Source of the DNA: Ischnura elegans
Lineage: Eukaryota > Arthropoda > Insecta > Odonata > Coenagrionidae
DNA length: 64,000 nt
Assembly (NCBI RefSeq): GCF_921293095.1
Contig: NC_060256.1
Span: 89,373,851 to 89,437,850 of the forward strand
Reading direction: 5' to 3'
Shown: positions 24,501-37,100 of the stretch, one piece after another
Layout of the letters: each line of letters opens with the position of its first letter
Position numbering within the stretch: position 1 is the stretch's first letter
The notes under the pieces: generated by a model
Databases searched by the model: none
Seen by the model: the letters and a program-made list of their open reading frames with translations, nothing else
What the model was told of the DNA's origin: nothing
Program-made: the position numbers and the translations under genes

Positions 24501-26600
24501 CGACGTGTTTGTGACTTTATTAAAGCATTTTACGCAAGGAAATAAATGTTAAAATACGACAGAGACTTAGCATTCTGGCGATACACGATATGAGCAGCAG
24601 AACTTCTCGGAAGGCGATGCCATATTTTTTTCCAAAAACATATATGTATCAAGTTACAATTTATGAGTTGTGCTATAAATCTCTATTGTTACAGTCACAG
24701 ACGAAGGGATATTTTCTCAGGATATTTAGTTTCTCCCTGATAGCAATTCGAATTCATCTTCTTATCTCGTGAGAACTTCCAAAGATGGACTGAAAATAGT
24801 TAATTGAAGAAAATCCGGTGGAGAAGCGCGTGTATTTTGCAAATCGCCTCAGATATTCCGCTAGCACTTGACAGCAGGAGTGGGGGTAAAGCAAGCTACC
24901 TGTTGAAAATAAGAAGTTGGATGAAGCCGAGTATCAGAAGGGCGTTCCGATAAAATGGCGTTTGGTAGATAAGAATGCATACATCAGACAGAAATCCATC
25001 GTGGCAGTGTAAATGCCGAGACGACATGCAATCATTCTTTTGAGGTGGTGTGTCCCCTTAGAATATTTGAAAGAGTTGTTAGTTGAATCAACCGTATGCC
25101 CAATTGTTTCCATAAAATTAAAATATTCCATTTATCAGCTAAATTCCTGTTCGAATCCTTTTAAGGAAATCAAAACTACTCCCCAAAATCTTGTGTTTCC
25201 TGCTGCATAGGCAACCGAGTCAAACATACCCGCATTCATCGTTCAGTATTCGAGGTATTCAAATATGTATTCGAGCAATGATTTAATATTCGAATTCGTT
25301 ATTCGAGTTCGAGAAATCTGCTATTCGACCCATCTCTAATTTTTACAATGTGACCAAGCAGTGCAGATCATCAGAAGCAGGACCTTTATGCTTCCTTCTA
25401 ATAAACCCTCTTTGATTATGGATATTAAATCTGGTAGGTAGGCTATCAGTGTGGTATAAGGCATTAATGCTAATTCATAATTTTGGGACTGAGGGTGTAT
25501 AATCCAAAGATTCCATCATGGTTATTGAAGAAATTTTGTGAACTTAGGGCCTTGCCCCTACCTCCCCTACCTTTTGAAGTATAGATTTTTTTTGGCTTTA
25601 CGAAACTAAAGCTAAGTTCTTTAGTTCATTCGCTTGGTCAACTTGAGTTCCATGAGGATTCAAGATCCATAAAGATCAATGATATAGTTTTTAATAAAAA
25701 TTCCAGTTTCCGAAATCTTGCAATTTTGGTAGGAAAGTACTTGCCACGTCACACAAGTGTGAAGCAAAAGGCAATTTTCTGCAGGCAGTAATACTGTAAC
25801 ATGGAGACATCAAAACCTGCTGGCTCATCATGAACATGTTGGTTTTTCTGCTTGAGAATTTGAAAGGGCCAAATATTGCATGATTCATATACGTAGTATT
25901 TAATCTTTATTATAACTGTGAATATGACTATACTCAGGGCTCTCCCTTGTAGTTATAAGTGATATTTTTCTTGGAGCCTATGGCGTCAGAATCGATGGAT
26001 TCGGTATCGGTAGAATCGGAATCGAAATGTCAGAATCGGAATCGTTAAAATTTTGAAATCGACCCATCACTAGTTATTACTACATGAATCCTTGGAAGTA
26101 GGAGAGTATGTTTCATGTTTGGCTTCCTCTTGAGTCTCCTTCTATTTTCAAACTCTGTTGTGTGACAAACTATCCTGAATTTTGGTGGCAAAGATTGTTT
26201 ACCTGTTGTTTTTATTTTGAAGGATGACGTATTCATGAGAATTTGTTAGAATCTGAATCGTATTCGTATGTTTCCACTCATTTTTATTCAGCATTCAGGA
26301 ATTGGAATTTACCTTGTCAGTGATCAATTAAGAGAATATTTTTCAAAGCTGCTGCTCGTTTACTGTAGATTTTTTGGACGATCTGCTTAAATGTATGAAA
26401 TGAAATGATAATTTAAATATGTGTTTTACTAAACTAATTCCCTGTTTAATAATATCATTTTTTTTAATTCCAGGTTGCCTCGTCACAGGAAATACCTCAC
26501 CCGATTATGCGATGAAGTTCACGACTTGAAGTTTGAGAAAAATTGTTCTGTGATAGTGTTATACAGTTTAAATGACAATATTTACAAAATGCTGATGTGA
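18533..26600 (+). CDS. EIF2AK4: GCN2 (eIF2-alpha kinase 4), C-terminal five exons
   Basis: Partial gene: the 3' end of GCN2, the cytosolic kinase that senses uncharged tRNA and stalled ribosomes and phosphorylates eIF2-alpha. The exons are 18533-18824, 20192-20301, 21913-22285, 22890-23056 and 26474-26600, all with AG/GT borders. Phases 2, 0, 2, 0 and 2 are mutually consistent and give about 355 residues. Exon 1 carries the end of the HisRS-like domain (SAVGISLSLEKVALAI, then the anticodon-binding-like fold). Exon 2 has YCQDLGIPHIVILKD. Exons 3-5 hold the Ser-rich linker and the C-terminal ribosome/dimerisation domain, ending LPRHRKYLTRLCDEV and the terminal YSLNDNIYKMLM. The order matches the animal GCN2 C-terminus. 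The last intron (3.4 kb) holds a hAT element. Kinase, RWD and upstream exons are outside the window. No AATAAA was seen in the first 400 bp after the stop. Confidence 0.9.
18846..19337. repeat. long fold-back with paired hammerhead-like motifs, inside GCN2 intron
   Basis: The two outer arms are reverse complements, from an AAATAAATAAAAGATCG end inwards. Each contains CCAGATGATGGCTCAGTGAG followed by GAAAC (left arm, minus strand) or AAAAC (right arm). The motif cores are at 18891-18928 (-) and 19255-19292 (+). The unit lies only 22 bp downstream of a splice donor. It resembles 7661-7901 in design but not closely in sequence. Confidence 0.75.
20468..20503 (+). ncRNA. hammerhead-like motif, degenerate
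   Basis: CTGAAGA, then a weak stem, then GAAA and GGC, within a GCN2 intron. The core order is kept but stem II pairing is poor. Probably a dead remnant of a Penelope-type tail. Confidence 0.35.
20567..21184. mobile_element. inverted-repeat element bounded by 70-bp direct repeats
   Basis: The element at 20637-21114 has exact 11-bp inverted ends (CCCACATAGCA and TGCTATGTGGG). It is filled with GAGACGTCTC-type palindromic repeats. It is flanked by two direct copies of a 70-bp sequence, 20567-20636 and 21115-21184, which differ at only two sites. It lies in a GCN2 intron and has no significant open frame. Confidence 0.8.
21199..21475. mobile_element. hAT-type miniature element
   Basis: The ends are TAGGGGTGGATT and, inverted, CAGGGGTGAATT. 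The exact 8-bp direct repeat TCCTAGAT flanks it (21191-21198 and 21476-21483). 277 bp, inside a GCN2 intron. A related, more decayed copy is at 61065-61323. Confidence 0.85.
23766..25338. mobile_element. hAT-type non-autonomous element, 1.57 kb
   Basis: The exact 8-bp duplication ATTTTTAC flanks it (23758-23765 and 25339-25346). The ends are TAGAGTTGTGCGAATAG and the inverse of TAGAGATGGGTCGAATAG. Both subterminal regions are filled with repeats of TATTCGA. The centre has frames of up to about 95 codons, none recognisable as transposase. Located in the last GCN2 intron. Confidence 0.85.
25958..26071. mobile_element. short hAT-like fragment
   Basis: The ends AGTGAT and ATCACT are inverted and the flanking 8-mers are similar (AGTTATAA and AGTTATTA). 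The interior repeats GAATCG. It resembles the subterminal architecture of the 23766 element with a different repeat unit. Confidence 0.45.
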
Positions 26601-28047
26601 TCAATGTTATAATTAATTACACTGCAGATTTAAGTGCAGGGAATTGATTGTGCTTTTGAAAATCAACTTTTATGTATTGATTGTGGCATATTGTAACAAA
26701 TACAGGATCTCAGTGGGGGGCTCTTTCCCTCATTGGTGTATATATTTATACACAGAATCATTTTGATTTTCATTTCTTTGCCTTTCAAGCCAAGGTAGTT
26801 CACTGGCATCTAATCCCATTTACCGGTTCTTGACTCAGTGTGTGTGTGGCGATGCAAAATAATCTTCAAAAGCATCTGCCTCGCCGACTTGCCGGCTTTT
26901 CACTCAGAAATTCTGTGGATGAGTAACTACGGTAGATATCGAGTGTAAACTTACAGTGATTTCAATATTCATTGTTGGGGGTTGAGAAGATTATCCCTAT
27001 CGGCACATCTCCGTGATTGAAATGAAAACAAAACTCAAAACCTCTTCACCAAAAAAAATCTAGGAAACCAGCTGAATTTAGGCACTGGGAAAGGAATTAG
27101 AATTAACCGCACAAGAGGCAATTTGTACGAAAGGGCTTGCTGAAAGTAACGTGGTTAAGAGCAGAAAAATTATATGGTAGCATAATTTTTTATCGTGTAA
27201 ATCCCACTACATACCTCTCTGATTTTTGAAGTCCAGATCATTCAGATTTTAATTTAGGCAGTATTGTTGTTTGTGGAAGGCAGTTCTCGCAGATATTTTT
27301 TGACACTCGTTCCACTAGTTTTCAATAGTTATCACTTATTCTATCATTTGATTCATCATCAAGGGAAATAGCAACCTCAACATGGGGATAAAAATTGATA
27401 CCAAGGATTTTATAATGCGCACTACTCGGCACTTCATCTAAACACGGTTGTCACAATCTACAGGTATGACAGGATTGTCACTCCAAGTATCTGGGCAAGT
27501 TGCCTTCACTATTTCTTTGCAATGGTATTGGTAAATGCTAATAATGCATTCCCTTAGGTATGCAGAAAATTCCTAATGCAAGGTAACTCAAGAAAATAAC
27601 ACAGTGTCACTGAAGATGAGATTTGCTCGGAATGTTTCGATGGACTAATGCCTGCAATGGTTTACCCATAGCTTGTCTTTCGAAGGCCTTGACAGCTCAT
27701 GAAAAATTTCGTAGTAATCCGAAAATCTATTGTGGCATATTTAAATCTTCCACATTGTGAACGTAAGCCCCAGACACAGGGAAGGTCATTTTTATGTTTC
27801 CTCCATCCTGTTCAGGACTAAAACTGATGGAGCTTGTAATGGTTGCTTGTTAACTTTTGCCTTGATTGTTTCCCTGCCACTAACAACCAGGAATTGGGCT
27901 TAGGTGGAAAATTTGGCCACGTTCAATGTGGTCGATTTGATCAAGGTTCAATTTACTTTTTATTGTTTCAAAGTTTTATACACGGTACAAAGCACTTCAT
28001 AATGAGCTTCATCATTGTATTTATCAAACATCCTTTAACCCTTCCAC
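26601..28047. other. GCN2 3' flank / intergenic
   Basis: This contains the 3' UTR of GCN2, of unknown length. No further exon or clear repeat was recognised. Confidence 0.5.
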
Positions 28048-28164
28048 CATCCCTTAGCGAAAAAACTGTTAAAAAAAACTGTTGAAAATTTCAACAGTTA
28101 ATTGGGACAACTGTTGAATCCAACTGTAACTGTTAAAATCCAACAGTTTTTTTGCTAAGGGATG
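28048..28164. mobile_element. miniature fold-back element, 117 bp
   Basis: The terminal inverted repeats of 23 bp start CATCCCTTAGC and match with one mismatch. The interior is made of CAACTGTT-type palindromic repeats. No clear target duplication. Confidence 0.75.
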
Positions 28165-28403
28165 CCCTTGATTGTTGGGTATGTACCTATACCGGTGGTA
28201 GAAAATAACCCTATCATTCTTCATACTAGATAGTCGAGCAAAGTAAAACGCAAGCACCATGAATAAAAGTGTTGAATGGTTTAAAGTGTATTTTTTGTAC
28301 TAAAAATTAATATTATTATTACTTTTCCTCTTCTATTCTTGACCTTGTTTAACAACTTTTTATGATATTTCTTGGAGTTTAGGTCAATACAAACCAAGTT
28401 ATA

Positions 28404-28437
28404 GCCAACGTTTCGATTTATTTAAAATCATCCTCAG
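28404..28437 (-). ncRNA. hammerhead-like motif
   Basis: On the minus strand CTGAGGA is followed by one T, a GATTT/AAATC stem and GAAAC, then GTTGGC. The extra base between the core and helix II is shared with several other copies here. No reverse transcriptase is adjacent. Confidence 0.45.
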
Positions 28438-29219
28438 GGCTATGAAAGAGAAAAAAATATATAAAATATTACAAAAAAAAATATATATATTGAAGTCGTT
28501 AAAATCGGATGACATAAGAAAATAATGAAAGGTTGGCAAAAACTTAGTGTTTTATATCGAAATTATTTGATAACAGACCCAATAACAATGTTTGTAGCGA
28601 AGGACACCCGCCAAAAAAGACACCCCCAGCTACCGGCTAGCGTGCCCATATGGCATCACCTAAAAATAAATTCAAATTCCTAGTCTTGTACGAAAGATAT
28701 CACAATGCTGGTAAAAGAAACCGAAGTTGACAACATTCATTATAAGGATAAGATTAAATAGCCGAGAATCAAAAATAAAAAGGAAAAAAATCTCATTTAC
28801 TGAAGACACTTCGCCATTTTTCCTCTTTTTCTGCCTCGAACAGAGTGAGTAAGAATACCTATCATGCCACAGTCAACTGCTGGTGTAAATGCTGGCCGTT
28901 AGCACACGAACCGAATAAAGTGATGCATTGTAAAATTTTTGGCGAAGACAGAATGCTCTATAATGTTTGGGTCGGAATTTATACGCAATTCTTTAAACCA
29001 TTGCAGCTGTGCCCATGTGGGCACGCTAGCCGTTCAAGGGTTAACACTTTTTCTTGAATTTTCTTTTGTACTTGTTGTGCAATTAAAACAATGGAGTCTT
29101 TACAAAAATTACTGGCAAGAAACTCTGCTTGTGCCATCATTTACTGCTTAGTCCATCAGTGACTGGTGAAGTGTTTCAAAAATCTGATAATAAGTAGTTC
29201 ACCAGTCTATTCATCAATA
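28438..29219. other. intergenic, nothing recognised
   Basis: AT-rich sequence without an exon or repeat that I can define. Confidence 0.45.
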
Positions 29220-29890
29220 GGGTAGTTTCCGTCATCAAAGAAAACGGAAGGCATTGATTGCGATTCGTTAGGGTGTTCACCCACCATTAGTGTATTCATA
29301 ATATACAAATTATTTGGTTTTAGAAATACCTGTTTAGACGAATGGCAAGGGTCAATTTTATCCTCATTTGAAAAAGGCCAGATTGGCGCCCATGCTATTC
29401 AACTCAACGTGACGTCACATAGGGACCTATAGTTTCTTTACGAGTAGATAGGAGTTTTACATCGTCTGAGATTACCAATGATTGCATGAGGCACAGAGCT
29501 CAGGGAAACATATCTTAATAATCACATATTAAAATTACCTAAGGTTGGAAAGTTTCCTCCGTTTGATAAGGGAATAATAACCCTTATTTAAGCCAAGCAC
29601 TACCTGCTAGCAGGGTATTCAGCCACCTGCTAGCAGCCTGCGTCGTATCAGCGCTCAAGCCTTGTCCCAAGGTCACCTCACACGCCAACAGCTGGAACCA
29701 GAAATACGTCACACGGACTTTTCCCATCAATTCTACTTAGCCGTCGTGTTTTCGGGCACTTGAAAATTTTCACTTTTCATTTAATCACGAAAAATGATAT
29801 CATCATTTAAAAATCTAAAAGCGTGAAATACGTACTCTAGGAGTAATAATCTTTCAATTTAGGCAATAAAAAATTAATAGGAAACCACCC
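29220..29890 (-). mobile_element. TA-target inverted-repeat element, copy 2
   Basis: A 671-bp inverse copy of 14044-14701, flanked by TA on both sides, with ends GGGTAGTTTCC and GGAAACCACCC. Similarity runs end to end with scattered substitutions and small indels. Confidence 0.8.
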
Positions 29891-31170
29891 TATTGTGGAC
29901 TAGGCACATGGCCCCTTCGCTTAGGACGCTTAGGACTAACGAGGCGAACCAAACACTTGGGGCTCGAGGTGACGACACACAAGGAGAAGATGGAGAGAAG
30001 GCAGTGAGCTTAGAAGATACCGTATATCAAGCTAAAGTAGCTGACCCTTCTTGACGTCCCACAAGCAGAATAGGTGGCAGTTTTCAAGATAGTACAGTTG
30101 AAGGAAGGCGTAGAGTTTTTGAACTGAAGTCAACGCACTGGTTTAAAACGGAATTTCATCGAAACATTTAAAAATATCCTGAAGGTATAAAGCAACTATG
30201 AATATTTTATCGGAGAAGAAAAACATTTCTTCAAAAGGTAGAGTAATTAGTTTTAATTTCAAAAACAATATCTGGCGAAGAAAAAATATTATATACAGTA
30301 GGTCAGGAAGCGTATTGGGTATGCATGACGGCGTTGAGGGGTTAAAAACCAGATAAAAGCCAATCAAAAATAAAAATTCCACAACTTAAAAAATTTAACA
30401 ATTGATTATGGTTCTATTACATATTTAATGAATTTTCACCATGAAACTTCACTGAAATCTAAAAAAAAATCGGAAGTAAATTATTTTTGACTTAACCTCT
30501 CAAAAAATCGTCAGGATCTCTTTTATATTCTGACACCTTCATTTTTCACATAATATTTGTGCTAAGTATGTTGTGAATAAAGCAGCTAAAGAGAACCTAG
30601 AATTTTATAGTTGCAAAAAAACTTTGGTTCAAGTAATCTAAGTAATTTTTATTTCACCTTTCATGCAGTGGATACGAAACCCTAGGTCGGGCTAGCTAGG
30701 TTACACTCCTGGGCCGAGGTCTGGAAGCGTTAGCTTATCACCTCTGCACCGCAGAAGGGGTAGGACAGGAAGGAAAAAGGAAGGAGGCGCCGCCGCGATA
30801 GGAGCCCGACTACGCCTCCAATGGGATAGGGAAGGAAGGGATGGGACGAGGAATCTCGCACCGTCACAAAGGCGGGCGGGTCCTACCAAAACCATTACTG
30901 TGCCACCGATTTTAGAGGATTATCCTATGAGGAAGAATAATCCAACGATCAAATCGCTGGATATACCTTTCATTTCCTTCATGATAGACGCGAGCGTTGT
31001 GGGGGCCCCCTAAGCTCGGGGCCCTCGGCGATTGCCGACCAGCCGACCCAGCCAGACCGTCACTGATAATAACATATGTTATGTTTCCAAATATTTCTCA
31101 GCAAATTAACTTTCGAATTACGCGGTAAACAAAAAAAAATTCTACGTTACGTTCGTTGGATTATCAATAG
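29891..31170. other. intergenic, upstream of the FAM161A gene
   Basis: About 30700-31060 is a GC-rich repeat-like stretch, including a GGGGCCC-rich piece related to the hAT element at 12759. The 5' UTR and promoter of the next gene must lie here, but no TATA or other element is convincing. Confidence 0.45.
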
Positions 31171-34100
31171 ATGGCATTGTTGTTCACGGCACGAATGTTT
31201 GATCTCCGTTTCCATGATGATGTGAAGTTTAGGAAAGCGATTCCATCGTTTCCATGGTGTATTTCCAATCAAAGGATTTATGAGGCTGTCATGCCAACGA
31301 GTAACAGTGATTCATCATTTACACACTCCTGTATAAAAGTTCCTATCAACCCAAGCAGTGGGCTGCCCAGTCCATCGTATGAAAGGGAGAATGATGCGTT
31401 GTTAGTTATGAATTCTCGAAAAGACGTTGTGGTTAGTGCGTACGGGCCTATTTTGAGTAGTCCTTCGATTCCACGGACAAAGTTAAGTAAATTGTCTCCT
31501 AATATTAAGTCCTGTGATTCTGCTAGGCCTTTGAAGGCCTTCATAGACTTTTACGAAAGCATTCCGGACTACGGTGATTTGAACCACCTTTCCGATGAAG
31601 ATTTCTATCGAAAAATTCAACACCTTAAGGAGAAGCAGAAGCAATATAGCAGTTCTTTAACTTCTCAATGTGTAGAGGACGACATAAAAGACGCGAAGCC
31701 AGAGTCTCGATCGAAGGAAGTTTCATCCGTTGGATCTAATCCTTGCTCAGATTTGCATAGTGGCATTGTCGGAGTGAATTGCTTAGATAACCGGGTAAAA
31801 GAAAAGTGTACTAGTTCTTTCAAAACTAGGAAACAGTTTGTATCCAATACAAGCAGTCAAACCTTTGCCAAGAGTAGATTTGAATCGCCAAAGCGGTGCA
31901 AAGTGAAAAAGCATCACTCTTCGTTGGAGGTGTCAACGAGCGAAGAAAGTACTGTTGAGTCAATTGACAATGGAAAGATACATACAGAAAACGACGACAA
32001 TACTGTGTCCGAGAATGATGGATTTGGTTCAAAAATGTCATTAAAGAAAGCTACTGATAACAATCCACCACCGCAGAAAACTCCTCACAAGAAACAACAA
32101 AAAGAGTTGCTGAACTTATCTAGAGATTCAAGTTCAAAAAGTACGAGGAAGAATCATCCACAAGTTAGAGTAAGCTCAGGTTCTCTTGTTGATAGTGCGT
32201 GGGACAATTTCAGTATTGATGATTACTACCCAAAGTCAGGGCATTCATTTTCCGATTCAGATAGCAATCTTGATCTTAGATGCTCCGATTGTCCACCTCC
32301 AAGACAAATTAAAAGTGTTGCATGGAAAGATCCAAAAATAACTGTACCTGTTCCTTTTAATATGGTCTCCAGGTATGAACATAAATTCTCAATATAATCA
32401 TTTCATATCATCTTTAAACTTAGGCATGTTAATAAAACTTTTACAATCAATTTTGTATTTTCAGAGAAAAAGAAAATCGAGAAATATGTCAGCTCAGGGG
32501 TGAGCTTTATGGTTCCAAACGTGATTTGTCCAAGAGTGAAAGTAAAGGCTTCAAGACAAAACCCGTACCAATTGAGTCTCGTATTCCTCTCTACGATAAA
32601 ATTCTAAATGAGCAGGAGACTAGGTATGTTTTGGGTGGTTGAACAAGTCACCAAGAAATTATGAGGGCTAGTATGTTTCTGCATAATCTTTTTTCCTGAA
32701 GTAGTTACAAAAACTTGTATGCCATCCAACTTTCAATTGTCATCATAGTCGGTGTTAAATTTTGTCCTATTTAAAAAAGATAAAATTTGAATTATTTCCT
32801 AAACTTACCTCCCAGATATACCACATTTTATACTTTTTCACCCATTCGGTTTGAATTTTCACTAAATAATGTACTCTTTCCTTTTGTCTCCATCGTTGTA
32901 GCCTTTTTGTAATTGTAGTTTATTCAACGGTTGCAATCATTGTCTCAATTGTTGTAGCCTTAGACTTGTTGTGAGTTTTGTACTAAGTACCGACCGTTTC
33001 TTTAGTAATGTACTTAAATGGTACTTAACATATTTTTATATTCTGCTGTTGGTTAAATTGGAATATACCATGGAATTAGTAATTTTTGGCCTCATTAAGG
33101 ACCTTGGAATCAATGATGGGGCTTGCTCCAAGCTTGAGCAGCTTGCTGATGTGTGTGCTTGCTTCAGCTGCTTAAATTTATATTTTAACCTGTTTATTTT
33201 TAAGGAGAAGGATGGTCAAAAAACAAAGCATGGAAAATTTAAAAGCTATGATGAAGCCATTCAGTTTTGTGAAAAGAGATGAGGAAGAGAAGAGATACTT
33301 AGTTACTCATTCTTCACCTGAACTTCGCAATATTTCCAAGCCAATGAAATTATTCAAAGCCAAGCCAGTTCCGAGGAATCTTTTTAGCAGTCATGTTTAT
33401 CAGAGGATGCGTGAAGATGAATTTTACAGGTACCATCAAATTTTATATATAGTTCACCAAATAAAAATTGCACTGCTTGTTCAAACACCAGATTTTGCCA
33501 ATTAAAATTTTCATTCTGTACTCAGTCAACGCAAAATCATGGCCAAAATGCGGCCGTACTGTGGCACACCATTATGGTCATAGTGGTTTCCATCAGGGCA
33601 CCTTAACCTTTTCCCTACTCTACACGTATATATGCGTGTGGACGTTTCCTGACCCGGTAAACGACGGCCCGTATATGTGCGTGTGAGATTTTCCTAGCCA
33701 GGATAACGAAAGCCGTATATATACATTTTCTAGCTCTCCCCCTTTTAGGACGGTCGCGGGTTTACGTTGTCTTTGTCTCGGGACCCAACCCTGCGGGGTT
33801 TAGGATTTACCCTCGGAATCCGGGAGCAGGTACCCGGACCCCTCGTCCTTTATAACCCCTCTTAGCGGTGAGGGACAGCGGTCAGGCAATTCTTTATCCA
33901 GTCAGGTTTTGAAATAAATATTTTTTCATTTCTCAAGAAAAATAAACTAAGAATTGAATTATTTGTCTTTTGAGCAGCGTTTACAATTTTCGAAATTCTA
34001 CGATAAATATTAACTTATGTCTCGAGTTATGTATAAACATCAGCATGGAAATTGTTGCTGCATTAAATGCGTTAATATTGGCCTTAGAACTTCGTTTAAA

Positions 34101-37100
34101 ATTTGGCAATGCTCAGAAAAAAATAAGGAATTCAATTCAAAGTCTGCAATTTACGTGCAGGCAACAATTATCCATTTGCTAAATACATATAAGCAATACA
34201 AAAGTTGACCGCGAACCAATTCCGCAGGTATGGTCGTAAACCCGGAAAGGAGGGAGCACAACTACTCTCGGAGTCCGAGATAATGCGAAGTCCTTGCGTG
34301 GAGGGGTCGAAAAAGGTACAGCGAGACCCTTCTTAACGAATGCTCTCCAAAAATGCTCCGTACCACGAGAAAGAAGAGTCTCTTGGGGCTCAGTACGGCA
34401 GTCATGCTAAGACGAAAACTCTGCCGTCTCGAAAGGGTTAATGGTTTTGACCCCTGTCCATGATGTAGCCAAAGTGTGGCCTGCCATAATGTGGATTAAG
34501 TATGCTTAGCCACACTATGGTCTCATTTTGGCAAGCCACAATGCCCCACCCCAAATATATAAGTACTAATATAATAATTCTGTTGTACTAATATTGTAGT
34601 ACCTTGAAGATTTCAATCATCCCATGCCCATCAAGGCCACCATTCAATGCAGAAATAATGAGTTTTAGAAAACTAAATGTGAACCAAAAATTATAATAAA
34701 GCATTTAAACTTTTATTTACAATCAATATAAGTGATATGTAGGGTAGATTGCCCTCTGGTTGTCACCCTCCATGTAGTTTTCTCTGTGCAGTTAACTGTG
34801 TGATCTATAGTGGAAAGGTAAATGCGAAGAAAAGTAGTTGGTAAATGTTTATGTTTATAAGTACTTTATTATTGCAGAAAATGGACCATAAATAACATAA
34901 AATAACCTGTAACCCTTTCAATGCTATGAACATACCTGGTACGTTTGCTTGGCAGGCTGCTGTGAACGTAGGTAACTTTACATCCTCCCTGCCATATGTT
35001 CAGTGCTTTCACTGCATGAGACCGGTAGGTTTCTGAAGGGTTGGCCCCAGCGAAAGGGTTAATGGTCTCAGTGACGTCATGGCAAAATTATCAGTGCCGG
35101 AACACACTTTTCTTAACTTATTTTACAAGTGAAATACTACTCTGTGTGTTTCAATTATGTCAGAAAATACAGAATAAACAAATCGAAAAATATTTTTAGT
35201 TTGGTTAAGAATAATATTAGAAATTTTGAAGCACCAAAATTGATGAAAGTGTTGTTTGGCTATTAGGTATATCTTTTCTTAACCAGTGCCGGAATGGCAT
35301 TCTGGCACCATGACATCCCTGAATGATCTTCTAGGTTAGTCACTTAAGAAACAAAACAACATTGCAGATAGGTTGGTCATTACAATATTGCCTTGGATTT
35401 GCGACTGGAACGTGTTACCTGTCCACCTCCAGATATGTTAACTAGACCTATCGGGAAATCAGTAACAGTTAAAACATATTTATTCATTACAACAATTATG
35501 GTAGCCTAACCAATCTTCCCCACATTTCAGTATCACAGTACTCACAGTAAACTCGGGTAAACACACCAATATTAATGATATCAATAAATAATGTGGAAGC
35601 TTTTTAACTTTAAATAAATATATATTCTTTTTTCTTTCACGCACTTTCTTTATATTAGTAGAATCAACCAAATCTCAATAACTCATCAACAAACCTGTAT
35701 CAATAGCAACCAAAACAATACTTATGTTGATAAATGTTTGGTTTACCAATCTGTGGCCTTACTGAGGCGACTCAAAATGTTGCCATAGTTGCACATTTGT
35801 TTGGCAAGCAAAACTATGGCTTGATGGATGGCACCCACATAATATGGCAAACTGTGGCTAGCCGTGGCCATAACTGCCGCATGTAAACCACAATGCGGCC
35901 ACATTGTGGCCATAATTTTTGTTTTGACTGGGTAGACCATGTACATATTCTCAGATTTGATTATTTATAGACTTTAAAGTTGCCTGGGATTGATTTTTAA
36001 TTACAATAATTCATTTAGTAGAAAAGAATTTCATGTAATTGCCTCTACATTCTAGAATACATAAATATACACATTCTACCATAATTGCTAGATTTTTCAG
36101 CAAAATGACTGTGAACTAGAGCTAATTTGTAACCTCATCATTTTGTAATCATTTAATAATGATTTGAAGCAGGTTGATAATTTTCAGTAACATGTTGCCA
36201 GGCAGTGTTTTGATACGTGAAACCATTAATGTGTTTCCCAGGCAACAAATTTCATTGTAGTGTTGCTGTTGCCATGTTTCTATTTTGAATTGAAAACATT
36301 TTTCTGGTGGAAACTCATTGTGAAATGCACTGTATTTACTTAAGAAATGAGTACACTTTACTTGAGAGTCTAATTATGTAAATATTACGGTCATTGCATG
36401 TTTTTCATCTGTTAAATCAATGACTTGCTTTGCTTTATTGTGAACAATAAACTGTAAAATCAATGTTGGTACATTGTCTCATTATTTATTGAAAAATGGT
36501 GAAAAAATTTATGTGAGAAACCTGCTCTATTAAAAATGCAAAAAAGTCTAATAAAAATTACTTCAACGCTTCATGAGAGCATGGGATGCTATTATCTTGA
36601 TGAGTAAATGTGCACTACCGGGGAGTTACCCAAGTTAAAATTTTTGCAATCAGACGGTGCAGTTAGGTAGCATGAACCTGGCAGAACACAGTAATTTGAT
36701 TTGAAATATGTTTCCGACTCACTGATGTGAACAAACAAAATCGCTGGATATATCTATACAGCCTCAAATTGTTGCATATGTATATCTAATGGTGATTGTG
36801 TTGAAAGCAATGTTGCTCATATTTAGAAATCATATTACCTTTTGTGGTCCTTGCTTGAGAATGTGTTGGGCAGCTTTGGCAGCGGCGCAGTGAGGAGGGG
36901 GTTTTGGGGGATAACCCCCCCCCCCTCAGAGCTCAGATAATTTTTTAAATTTAATTAATTTTACTTAATTGGATTAGTATTACTAATAGAATAGTGTAAA
37001 TATTAATAAAATATCCCTCAGAAGGCCGCAAAACTCACCATTTTGAACCATTTATATGAAAATTTTTCTAAAGGAGGGCTCCCGCACCTCCCGTTTACCC

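Larger units (their letters stand above)
33521..35932. mobile_element. TA-target inverted-repeat element with nested insertions
   Basis: TA dinucleotides flank inverted ends: CTCAGTCAACGCAAAATCAT on the left and, read inwards from the right, CCCAGTCAAAACAAAAATTA. Both ends continue with ATGGCCA-type palindromic repeats, and similar repeats recur near 34450-34550. It is 2.4 kb, swollen by the TTAA elements nested inside. It lies in the FAM161A intron between exons 3 and 4. Confidence 0.7.
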
